From an uncultured Flavobacteriales bacterium (GTDB taxonomy: Bacteria > Bacteroidota > Bacteroidia > Flavobacteriales_D > Sanyastnellaceae): a stretch of 64,000 bases of DNA. The stretch is from assembly GCA_943787435.1 (NCBI GenBank), contig CALSMK010000007.1:1-64000 (forward strand), read 5' to 3'. The notes below the pieces were generated by a model, which searched no databases, was not told the DNA's origin, and saw nothing but the letters and a program-made list of their open reading frames with translations. A program made the position numbers and the translations under genes. Of the stretch, positions 30,600 through 39,691 are shown one piece after another (position 1 is the first letter of the stretch; every line of letters begins with the position of its first letter).

Positions 30600-30693
30600 T
30601 CAGGGCACAAATTACCGCCTTGGCTTGAGGTCCCCAGAAAGCATCCAATGAACGGCCTCGTTCCATGGTGACGACGACGTCAAACACCGACCA

Positions 30694-31776
30694 CTAACGT
30701 CCAGTCCATAGCTGCTCTCCCTGCACACCCTCTATGCGCGCTTGCCTGGTCGGCACCTCCACCACCAAACCAGACCCGGATAGCTTTCGGGGCACAGGCG
30801 AACCTGAGCAGCCACCGGGGAATCCAAGAGGGGCACACCCAAACAGTTTACCGCGCCCCGAAACCACCAATGCATCCGCCAAAAGAAGCGAAGCACTAAA
30901 ACTCAACCCATCGACCATCACGGACAAGGGAACGCGGACAGTGCGCTTTGACCGAACCAATGACCCATCCTCGACTGGCTCAAAAGGCGCCTCATGCCCC
31001 CAGTGCCTCTCCGTCTCCAAAGGCCATTCCTCATTGGATAAAAACAAACCAAGCACAGAATGCCTGCGAGAACGGTACCCGCCAGTATTGCCTCTTAAAT
31101 CCAGCATCACAGGCACATTGGCTCGACGGATTTTCCGGCGGATGCGTCTGAATTCCCGACCAAAAACTGAGGCGGAATTCGCGCCAAACGAAGGGATCAC
31201 CCAGCGAACAAAAGCCCCGTGATCCTCCAGCCGCATTCCCAACAACGAAGACGCCTTCTTTGGCGCATGGCGCAACGCAGCAGCTATCGAGTCCGTCAAA
31301 AACTGGCCTGAACCAAGGACCCCAACCCAAGGCCAAGTCCGTTTGAGCCACTCAGACCTGGCGCTCTCCGGCAAGGCCACACTGGGACCAAACCCAGACC
31401 AGACCTCACCAGTGAGGAGTTCGCCTGCAGCAGGAGAGGGGGCTTGGAGCCTGAGGGGCGTTAACAGATCAAACCTGACCCTCAAATGGGCATCCCTCAA
31501 AGACCTCACCCAAGCATGCACTGCAAGCGCCCAATCCACTTCACTGACCCGCGCTGTATCCACAGCCAAGTTCATTAACGCATGCCTCGACGTCAACCGC
31601 CCTAAACGCTGACCGTCCTGAGCGAGCACGGGCTCAACCCAACTGTCCAAGTCTGCAATGTCCATCCTTCGCTCTTCCAAGGACACGGGATCCCATTGCC
31701 CAAAGCCCATTTGGAAGCAAAAAAGAGAAATGACCATCAACAGCCATCGAAGAGCGGAAGGAAACAAAAGCATCAA
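30694..31776 (-). CDS. Secreted S41-like peptidase (ClpP/crotonase-fold C-terminal half)
   Basis: VPVMLDLRGNTGGYRSRRHSVLGLFL; LSVMVDGLSFSASLLLADALVVSGRGKLFGCAPLGFPGGCSG. Confidence 0.6.
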   Translation of the reverse strand: MMLLFPSALRWLLMVISLFCFQMGFGQWDPVSLEERRMDIADLDSWVEPVLAQDGQRLGRLTSRHALMNLAVDTARVSEVDWALAVHAWVRSLRDAHLRVRFDLLTPLRLQAPSPAAGELLTGEVWSGFGPSVALPESARSEWLKRTWPWVGVLGSGQFLTDSIAAALRHAPKKASSLLGMRLEDHGAFVRWVIPSFGANSASVFGREFRRIRRKIRRANVPVMLDLRGNTGGYRSRRHSVLGLFLSNEEWPLETERHWGHEAPFEPVEDGSLVRSKRTVRVPLSVMVDGLSFSASLLLADALVVSGRGKLFGCAPLGFPGGCSGSPVPRKLSGSGLVVEVPTRQARIEGVQGEQLWTGR

Positions 31777-33857
31777 AGCGTGGAAACGTCCGGCCCTTGC
31801 GATTGTGGCTGCTCCTTGTTTTTCACCATCGTCAAAATGGTTGCAATGGCCACTGTTTCGCCAGTTTCATCGGTGACATCCACCTTGAACTTGACAATCC
31901 CTTTCAAAATGTCATCCTCACCCTTCCATTCCTGTTGAATTCGCTCCTCAACTGTGAGCTTCACTCCAATGGTCATTCCTGGGTATACCGGCTTGGTGAA
32001 TCGACAAGACTCCAAACCGTAATTCAGCAAAACAGGGCCTTTGTGAGGAGACACAAACATTCCCGCAGCCTTTGACAAAACCCAATACCCGTGGGCCACG
32101 CGCTGCTCGAAAATGGTGCCTTCCAGCGACGTTTCATCTACGTGGGCATAAAAGTGATCCCCACTCACATTGGCGAAATTCACAATGTCCGCCTCGGTCA
32201 CGGTGTGCCGATGGGTGCTGTATGTCATGCCCACAGACAACTCCTCAAAATGAAGACGGAAGGGGTGCACAAGAGACTCTGGACGCGCCGCTCCGGGCTG
32301 ATGACGAGACGTAATCGCCGTGATTGTATCCGGATGCCCTTGAATGGCCGTTCTCTGCAAATAGTGCCCCAACCCCCGAAGGCCTCCCATTTCTTCACCA
32401 CCGCCAGCTCGGCCCGGTCCACCGTGAACCAGCTGCGGCATGGGGCTTCCATGACCGGTGCTTTCTTTGGCACAGTCTGCATCCAAAACCAAGATTCGAC
32501 CATGGTGCGTTGCCGCCTCCACAACAAACTCCCGAGCCACCGCCTTGTCTGCTGTAACAATACTACAACAAAGAGATCCTTTTCCCTTGTGAACCAACTC
32601 GATAGCATCGGATAAATTGCGGTAAGGAAGGAGGCTTGAAACGGGGCCAAACGGCTCAACTTCGTGGACCAATTTGGCTTGCAAAGGCGAACTGTGGGTC
32701 AACAACCTCGGACCATAAAACGCCCCATCCTCAGCATTGGCCCCAATCAAATCAGGCCGATCCAAAGCAAACATCGTTTCGGTCTCTGTCATCAGTTTCG
32801 CGACCGCAGACTCCACTTCAGCCCTTTGGGACAAACCTGCCAGGGCTCCCATTCGAACGGCTTCATTGGCAGGATCACCCATTTGAACCCGCTCCAATTG
32901 TGACTTCAATGCATCTCGCACAGCCTCCAGATGCGCCTCTGGAACCATGGCCCGGCGCACTGCAGTGCAACGCTGACCGCATTTGATGGTGAATTCACGC
33001 CTAAGCTCTTTGATGAACAGATCAAACTCTGCCGTCCCCGGGGCGGCATCTGGCCCCAGAACCATGCTGTTCAATGAGTCTGCCTCCAAGTTGAAGGGGA
33101 CATTCTCACTCTGAATCTTCGGGTGGGCTTTGAGCATGCTGCCCGTTTCTGCAGAGCCCGTAAATGTGACCACATCTTGAAAGCCGACATGGTCCAATAG
33201 GTCTCGCGCACCTCCACAGACCAACTGCAGCGCACCTTCGGGCAGAATACCCGAAGCTTCAATCTCCTTCACCATCGCATGGGCGACATAAGAAGTGAGC
33301 GTTGCAGGCTTCACTATGGCAGGCACACCAGCCAGCAAATTCACACTGACCTTTTCCAGCATCCCCCAAATGGGAAAGTTGTAGGCATTAATATGTATAG
33401 CGACACCCCGTTTGGGAACGCCGATGTGATGACCAATGAAGGACCCTCCTTTGGAAAGGAGAGCAGGATCACCATCCACCAAGTAGGGGAGGTCTGGCAA
33501 TTGCTTCCGCAGGCTGGCATAAGCGAACATCGTTCCTATGCCCCCTTCAATGTCAATCCACGAATCTGAGCGGGTTGCTCCCGTATGCGCACTCCATACA
33601 TAGAACTTCTCCTTGTTGGCCATCAAGTGGAGGGCCAATGTCTTGAGCATCATGCCCCGCTCCTGGAAGGTCATCTTCCGGAGGTGCGCTCCTCCGACTT
33701 GTCTTCCATAACGACAGGCAGCATCAAGGTCAACATTAGACGCATCCACTGCGGCAACGGGTCTTCCGTGCACAGCGTCGAGGAGGGGAGAGGGGTTGGG
33801 ACCAGCAGGAGACCATTGCCCTTGAATGAAATTATCGAGTACCAGCATGTGAATCAC
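31773..33857 (-). CDS. paaZ: PaaZ: bifunctional oxepin-CoA hydrolase / 3-oxo-5,6-dehydrosuberyl-CoA semialdehyde dehydrogenase
   Basis: Aldehyde dehydrogenase half (INAYNFPIWGMLEKVSVNLLAGVPAIVKPA; VTFTGSAETG; IKCGQRCTAVRRA) fused to a MaoC-like hydratase half (VTEADIVNFANVSGDHFYAHVDE). Confidence 0.92.
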   Translation of the reverse strand: MIHMLVLDNFIQGQWSPAGPNPSPLLDAVHGRPVAAVDASNVDLDAACRYGRQVGGAHLRKMTFQERGMMLKTLALHLMANKEKFYVWSAHTGATRSDSWIDIEGGIGTMFAYASLRKQLPDLPYLVDGDPALLSKGGSFIGHHIGVPKRGVAIHINAYNFPIWGMLEKVSVNLLAGVPAIVKPATLTSYVAHAMVKEIEASGILPEGALQLVCGGARDLLDHVGFQDVVTFTGSAETGSMLKAHPKIQSENVPFNLEADSLNSMVLGPDAAPGTAEFDLFIKELRREFTIKCGQRCTAVRRAMVPEAHLEAVRDALKSQLERVQMGDPANEAVRMGALAGLSQRAEVESAVAKLMTETETMFALDRPDLIGANAEDGAFYGPRLLTHSSPLQAKLVHEVEPFGPVSSLLPYRNLSDAIELVHKGKGSLCCSIVTADKAVAREFVVEAATHHGRILVLDADCAKESTGHGSPMPQLVHGGPGRAGGGEEMGGLRGLGHYLQRTAIQGHPDTITAITSRHQPGAARPESLVHPFRLHFEELSVGMTYSTHRHTVTEADIVNFANVSGDHFYAHVDETSLEGTIFEQRVAHGYWVLSKAAGMFVSPHKGPVLLNYGLESCRFTKPVYPGMTIGVKLTVEERIQQEWKGEDDILKGIVKFKVDVTDETGETVAIATILTMVKNKEQPQSQGPDVSTL

Positions 33858-33989
33858 AAAGAAAAGGACTCAATTGATGAAGAAATCCTTAATTCGTCGA
33901 CAGAATCCTTTCGTATGGCGGGAATTTCCGCTATATTGGAGAAGAATTGTATCGCCTCCTCTAGTCTTTGAATCACTAACACCCTGAAC

Positions 33990-34958
33990 ATGAAGAACTT
34001 GTTCGCACTCTCTGCCGCTGTGCTTTTCGGCTTTTCCGCCGCCGCCAGCAACGTCCAGCTTGTAGTCCAAGCTGTCGACAACGGTGATGCCGTACCTGGC
34101 AACACTTACCGCGTTTACGCTGAGCTGCCCTCAAACCAGCACAGCCTCCATGCCATCTTCGCCGATGGTGAACACATGCTGAATGTGACCTCCACAGGAA
34201 CGTTCTATCAGAACCAACTCGGTGGCGCCACCAGCTATGACATCAACAACGCCATCATCGGAATGGATGAAACCCTGGCTTATGACAGCTGGGTAACTGT
34301 TGGCGCTGACAACAACAACAACAACAGCCTTTGGAACATCGGCATTGATTTTGCCGAGTTCAACTCAGGTGGTGCCATCGAAGTGGTGGACGGAGCTTGG
34401 TTCGTCGTTCCTACAGACGTTCGTGCTGCAGCTGATGCCCGCAACCTCGTTTTGTTGATGCAAATCACCACTGACGGAACGGCCACTGGCACACTGAACA
34501 TGCAAGGATGGACTCCAAACGGTGAAACATGGCGTGATTACGACATGACCTTCACAACGGAGAACGCCGAAGTGTTCGGATGTACTGACACCCAGGCCAG
34601 CAACTTCAATGTTGAAGCCACCTACGACAACGGAGCTTGCGAGTTCGCAAATGACAACGGCGCCATTGCTGACCTCTTCGATCTCGAAGACAGCAACTGG
34701 AACGTTTTCCCGAACCCCGTTTTTGAAGGACACTTCAGCATTCAGTTCGACAAGGAAGTCAACCTTGGTTCTGAGAACATCATCGTCGAAGTTCTGGACA
34801 TGTCTGGTAAAGCAGCCATCTCTCAGGAAATGACTTCAGGTGACGTCATCGGAGGCAACCGCATCATGGTCAAGCACAGCCTCGCTGCTGGAGCCTACAC
34901 CTTGAGCGTGACCCACAAGGACTTCTCCGCTGCACAAAACTTGATTGTGAAGAAGTAA
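33990..34958 (+). CDS. Secreted protein with the shared YDSWVTIG domain, one GCTDxxASNF motif and a T9SS CTD
   Basis: TYRVYAELP...GTFYQNQLGGATS...LAYDSWVTVGAD...DGAWFVVP...LVLLMQITTDG; GCTDTQASNFNVEATYDNGACEF; WNVFPNPVFEGHFSIQF...AAQNLIVKK. Confidence 0.85.
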   Translation: MKNLFALSAAVLFGFSAAASNVQLVVQAVDNGDAVPGNTYRVYAELPSNQHSLHAIFADGEHMLNVTSTGTFYQNQLGGATSYDINNAIIGMDETLAYDSWVTVGADNNNNNSLWNIGIDFAEFNSGGAIEVVDGAWFVVPTDVRAAADARNLVLLMQITTDGTATGTLNMQGWTPNGETWRDYDMTFTTENAEVFGCTDTQASNFNVEATYDNGACEFANDNGAIADLFDLEDSNWNVFPNPVFEGHFSIQFDKEVNLGSENIIVEVLDMSGKAAISQEMTSGDVIGGNRIMVKHSLAAGAYTLSVTHKDFSAAQNLIVKK

Positions 34959-34977
34959 GATTCTCACGATCTCAAAT

Positions 34978-35015
34978 CAAGAAAGCCGACCCGTTTTGGG
35001 TCGGCTTTTCTTTTG
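34978..35015 (+). terminator. Rho-independent terminator
   Basis: AAGAAAGCCGACCC-GTTTT-GGGTCGGCTTTTCTTTTG. Confidence 0.85.
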
Positions 35016-35639
35016 CCCCAACTTTCTACATTATGTTAAAACAGAAGGAAGAGGTGGAATCTGCCTGACCATCGGACCGACGGTCCATGGACCAGAGGGG
35101 TAAGCATGGACCTCTGCAACCTACCCAAGACGCGCACCCACCTGAGTTCATAAGGATCATTCGCCGTTCTGCAGCCGCTCAAGGAGAGAGCATGTCTACG
35201 AGCGTCTGATCAAACGCCATCTGATGCACCGCTGGCAGCCTTGGCCCATTTTTTTTGCGAATTTGAACGCGTCTTGACCATACCCGTGAATTCGAAAAAA
35301 TCTGACAACCGCATTCGGGGCCTCTTAATCGCCAAGCCAATTGAAACGCGTGATCATCATAGCGTCCTGTAGTTTGAAGGAGATTCCACGTATATGACTG
35401 GATACCGTCCAACAATCCGAATCCAACCATCAGAGTCCAGCCATCAGACTTGACAGAAACCTGACGAGTGCACTTTCCTCAACCCAGTAGATCCACATTC
35501 AAAAGGTGAACTGCCACAAACATGATTCTACGGCCAAGAGCTCTTGCCAAAGCCAGGCATAAATGGTCATGAAGCCATTCCATTCAGAATTCACCCCCTA
35601 GTGAATGATAATTTACATTATGTAAAATAGAGCCGAAAA

Positions 35640-35667
35640 AGAAAAAGGGGCAAGCGCCCCTCTTTCT
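35640..35667 (-). terminator. Terminator of the TPR gene (minus strand)
   Basis: Minus strand: GAGGGGCGCTTGCCCCTTTTTC. Confidence 0.65.
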
Positions 35668-35692
35668 GATGCTGATCAAATGTTCTTATGTC

Positions 35693-36847
35693 TCACTCAA
35701 GGGTCTTCAGCTTGGCACTGACCTCGAGCATCTTGTCATCCATGCCTACTCGCGCATAGATGTCACGCAGACTGCGGAGTGTCTCACGGTCATCAGGCTG
35801 AACAGCCAACGCAGATTCCAAGTATGGCAGCGCCGTTGAGAACATGGCTTTTCCGCCGTCTTCCAATTCCTTTTGCTTGGTACTTTCCGTGCTGCTCATG
35901 CGAGGCTTCCACATGTCATTGGCCTCGTTGACCATTTGAACAGCCATGTTGAAGTAAAGCGCGCCCAAGTTGTAATTGGCGTCAAAGTACTCTGGCTTGA
36001 TCTCCAAGCTTTTTGTGTAGGCTTCAATGGCCTCGTCTTGCATGTTCAAGTTGTCGTAGACACTTCCCAAACTGAACCACAGGATTTCATTGGTGGGGTC
36101 TTGCTCTGCGGCGAGCATCAAATTGTCCTTGGCCTCTTCGAATTGGCCTGCCACCAGGTAAATGTTGAGCTCTTCGATGATCAACGCCTGCTCACGCGGG
36201 AAGTCCATCCTTGCGTTCTTCAAGGTTTGCAAGGCCTTGGCCGTATCCCCTTCTAGCTTTTGAATGTTGGCGGAGAACAGAAATACATCGGGCACCTGGT
36301 AACCGTAGGCCCCACATGTCATGTATTGAGCGACGGCCTTGTCATACTGCTCTGCTTTCTCAAAACACAATGCACTGTTGAACACGGCCATGGTGTCGAC
36401 TGCTCCGAGAATCATGGTCATGTCGGCTGCCGTCATGAACAGTTCTCCTGCGCGGCCGTATACACCTGAGTTGAAGTACCCAATTCCGGCTTGACCTGCG
36501 ATGCTGGCGCCACGCGCCACATCAGCCAATCGTTCGGATTCGTAACGGTTTTTCAAATCCAACTCTTCGGCCTTTGCTAAGCTGATCGCCGCTTTTTCCA
36601 ATGCGTCCGGAACTTGAGCATAGAGGGTGCTGTCTGACGCCAAATTGGTGTAGATGTTGCCTCGGTACCTCCACGTCTTTTCCTTGACGTTGGCCTTTGG
36701 GTCTTCAATGGCTTTGTCAATATACTCGGCGGCTTTTAGGTAATCACCGTCCACGTTGGCGTTGTACGCACTCACCACGTCTTTCTGCGCGGCAAGGCTC
36801 ATGGGGATCATGGCCACCAGGGCCAAAAGTGTCTTAGGATTGAGCAT
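35693..36847 (-). CDS. Secreted/periplasmic TPR repeat protein
   Basis: MLNPKTLLALVAMIPMSLAAQ signal; TPR motifs, e.g. LWFSLGSVYDNLNMQDEAIEAYTKSLEIKPEYFDANYNLGALYFN. Confidence 0.82.
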   Translation of the reverse strand: MLNPKTLLALVAMIPMSLAAQKDVVSAYNANVDGDYLKAAEYIDKAIEDPKANVKEKTWRYRGNIYTNLASDSTLYAQVPDALEKAAISLAKAEELDLKNRYESERLADVARGASIAGQAGIGYFNSGVYGRAGELFMTAADMTMILGAVDTMAVFNSALCFEKAEQYDKAVAQYMTCGAYGYQVPDVFLFSANIQKLEGDTAKALQTLKNARMDFPREQALIIEELNIYLVAGQFEEAKDNLMLAAEQDPTNEILWFSLGSVYDNLNMQDEAIEAYTKSLEIKPEYFDANYNLGALYFNMAVQMVNEANDMWKPRMSSTESTKQKELEDGGKAMFSTALPYLESALAVQPDDRETLRSLRDIYARVGMDDKMLEVSAKLKTLE

Positions 36848-36915
36848 AGAATGGGCTTGAATCGGTTGCAAATCTATCACAAGCCGTGCCAAACTTTTCG
36901 ATGCATGTACTCAGA

Positions 36916-39483
36916 TCACTCCTCTCCCTCCGACTCTGGTGCTGCGGCGTCTCCATTTTCGGTCGGGCCCTCTGCCCCACCTTCTTCTGAAGCCCCCTCT
37001 GCGCCTTCGACTTGGCCCTCTTCGCCTGTCACTTCCTCCTCATCGGATTTGGGAGTGCGGCAGACAGCGGCAATGGCATCTTTCTTCCTAAGGTTGATCA
37101 AACGCACACCTTGAGTGGCACGTCCCATCGTCCTCAGTTCATCGGCACCTGTGCGAATCGTGATGCCGCTCTTGTTGATCACCATCAAGTCGTCTTCATC
37201 GGTTACACCCAAAATGGCGACCAAATTGCCCGTCTTTTCAGTGATGCTCAAGGTTTTGACACCTTTTCCACCACGGTTGGTGATGCGGTAATCCTCAACT
37301 GCAGATCGCTTTCCATAACCGCCTTCGCTCACGACGAGTATGTCTTTGGAGCCGTCAACAATGATCACCATGCCCACCACTTCATCCTCAGGACCTGCAA
37401 GGGTCACCCCTTTCACACCCTGGGCGGTGCGTCCAACAGCACGAACATTTCCTTCGTTGAATCGAATGGCCTTGCCGGACCGCAGGCCCATCAAGATTTC
37501 ATTGTTTCCGTCGGTCAGCTTGGCTTGGAGCAACTCGTCTCCTTCACGAATCGTGATGGCATTGATTCCATTGGTCCTTGGACGTGAATATGCTTCAAGG
37601 GAGGTTTTCTTCACCACCCCTTTCTTGGTGCACAGAACCACATTGTGGGCGTTGACATAGTCGACGTCCTTGATGTTTTTCACCGGGATGTAGGCCATCA
37701 CCTTGTCATCGGACTCGATGTTCATCAGGTTCTGAATCGCACGTCCTTTTGAAGTTCTTGACCCTTCAGGCACCTCGAAAATCCGCATCCAGAAGCAACG
37801 TCCCTTCTGCGTGAAAATCAGGAGCCAATTGTGGTTGGTCGCCGAGAAAATCTCCTCGATGAAGTCTGCATCACGGGTGATGGCGCCTTTAGAGCCCACC
37901 CCACCTCGAGATTGCTCCTTGTATTCAGCAAGGCGTGTTCTTTTGATGTATCCGGCATGGCTGATGGTGATGACCACCTGCTCGTCTGGAATCATGTCCT
38001 CAATGCTCAATTCAGCACTGCTGAATTCGATGCGGGAACGACGCTCATCACCGAAACGCTCTCTCATCTCGAGCAACTCGCCCTTGATGATGTCCATTTG
38101 CAACTGCTTGTCGGCCAAAATGGCCTTCAAGCGACCAATGATCTCCATCAACTCGTCGAATTCCGCACGCAACTTGTCCCGCTCGAGTCCCGTGAGCTTT
38201 TGCAAGCGCATGTCCAAAATGGCACGGGCTTGAAGCTCGCTGAGCTCAAACTTCTCCATCAGGCCATTCCGGGCCTCTTCTGGTGTCTGACTTCCACGAA
38301 TCAAGGCAATCACCGCATCCAAGTTGTCAATCGCGATGATCAAACCTTGGAGGATGTGCGCCCGCTCTTCTGCTTTCCGCAACTCGAATTGGGTGCGGCG
38401 AACAACCACATCAACGCGGTGCTCGATGTAATGGAAAATCATCTCCCTCAAATTCAACAGTTGAGGGCGCCCGTTGACCAGGGCAATGTTGTTCACCGAG
38501 AAGCTGGTTTGCAGCTGGGTGTACTTATAAAGCTTGTTGAGTACCACATTCGGGATGGCGTCTCTCTTCAAGTCGAAGACCACGCGCATGCCATTGCGGT
38601 CAGATTCATCTCGAATCTCACTGATTCCCTCAATCCTTTTCTCATTGACCAAGTCCGCAGCCTTCCGAACCATGTCGGCTTTGTTGACTTGATAAGGAAT
38701 CTCCTCAATGATGATCTGCTCCTTTCCAGTTCGGGTTTCTTCAAAACGAGCCTTGCCCCGCATGACCACCCGGCCCTTTCCAGTCTCGAATGCATCGCGA
38801 ACGCCCTCGACCCCATAAATGACACCACCTGTTGGAAAGTCCGGAGCCTTCACGTGCTCCATAAGACCTTCCACAGAAATGTTGGGGTCCTCGATCATGG
38901 CCACGCAGCCATCAATGACCTCCGTCAAGTTGTGCGGCGGCATGTTTGTGGCCATACCGACGGCAATACCAGAGGCACCATTGACCAGCAATCCGGGAAT
39001 CTTGGCCGGCAATACCGTGGGTTCGGTCAGGCTGTCATCGAAATTGTTGGCCAAGTCCACCGTCTCTTTATCGAGATCCGCCAACATCTCCTCGGCGATT
39101 TTCCGAAGCCTGGCCTCGGTGTAACGCATGGCCGCAGGATTGTCGCCATCAATGGAACCAAAGTTTCCCTGACCATCCACCATGGGATAACGCATGGACC
39201 AGTCCTGGGCCAAACGAACCATGGTGTCGTAAACCGAGCTGTCACCGTGTGGGTGATACTTACCCAGCACCTCTCCTACGATTCTTGCTGATTTCTTGTG
39301 TGCCCGGTTGGACAAAACCCCCAACTCCAGCATGCCAAACAGCACGCGGCGATGGACGGGCTTCAATCCGTCACGAACATCGGGCAAAGCCCGGGACACA
39401 ATCACCGACATCGAATAATCGATGTAGGCCGACTTCATCTCATCCTCAATCGAAATTGGGATAATCTTCTCTCCTTCTGCCAT
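36916..39483 (-). CDS. gyrA: DNA gyrase subunit A
   Basis: [70 protein letters not shown]; beta-pinwheel blades; acidic C-terminal tail. Confidence 0.97.
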   Translation of the reverse strand: MAEGEKIIPISIEDEMKSAYIDYSMSVIVSRALPDVRDGLKPVHRRVLFGMLELGVLSNRAHKKSARIVGEVLGKYHPHGDSSVYDTMVRLAQDWSMRYPMVDGQGNFGSIDGDNPAAMRYTEARLRKIAEEMLADLDKETVDLANNFDDSLTEPTVLPAKIPGLLVNGASGIAVGMATNMPPHNLTEVIDGCVAMIEDPNISVEGLMEHVKAPDFPTGGVIYGVEGVRDAFETGKGRVVMRGKARFEETRTGKEQIIIEEIPYQVNKADMVRKAADLVNEKRIEGISEIRDESDRNGMRVVFDLKRDAIPNVVLNKLYKYTQLQTSFSVNNIALVNGRPQLLNLREMIFHYIEHRVDVVVRRTQFELRKAEERAHILQGLIIAIDNLDAVIALIRGSQTPEEARNGLMEKFELSELQARAILDMRLQKLTGLERDKLRAEFDELMEIIGRLKAILADKQLQMDIIKGELLEMRERFGDERRSRIEFSSAELSIEDMIPDEQVVITISHAGYIKRTRLAEYKEQSRGGVGSKGAITRDADFIEEIFSATNHNWLLIFTQKGRCFWMRIFEVPEGSRTSKGRAIQNLMNIESDDKVMAYIPVKNIKDVDYVNAHNVVLCTKKGVVKKTSLEAYSRPRTNGINAITIREGDELLQAKLTDGNNEILMGLRSGKAIRFNEGNVRAVGRTAQGVKGVTLAGPEDEVVGMVIIVDGSKDILVVSEGGYGKRSAVEDYRITNRGGKGVKTLSITEKTGNLVAILGVTDEDDLMVINKSGITIRTGADELRTMGRATQGVRLINLRKKDAIAAVCRTPKSDEEEVTGEEGQVEGAEGASEEGGAEGPTENGDAAAPESEGEE

Positions 39484-39691
39484 GTTGTCATTGCCCGGCA
39501 GGCCCTGTTTAAGGACCTATTTATGAGCAAAGCGAAAATACCACCTGACAAGCCGTTACAAAGCGCATTCTGGCCCGTATTTTGAACAAGGCGCACGGTT
39601 GCATGTGGAAAATGTAACGAAGACAAAGTCCTCGGCGTGCGGGGCATCGATAATTTTGAATCATGGGGTGTATTCCCCTTTACAGTTGAAC

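Noticed and set aside
35179-35430. 83-aa minus-strand ORF in the 35-kb intergenic island
   Set aside because: No recognisable motif and no support for translation; could be decayed coding sequence but not callable.
37831-39291. 486-aa plus-strand ORF opposite gyrA
   Set aside because: gyrA on the minus strand is unambiguous; the antisense ORF has no recognisable domain.
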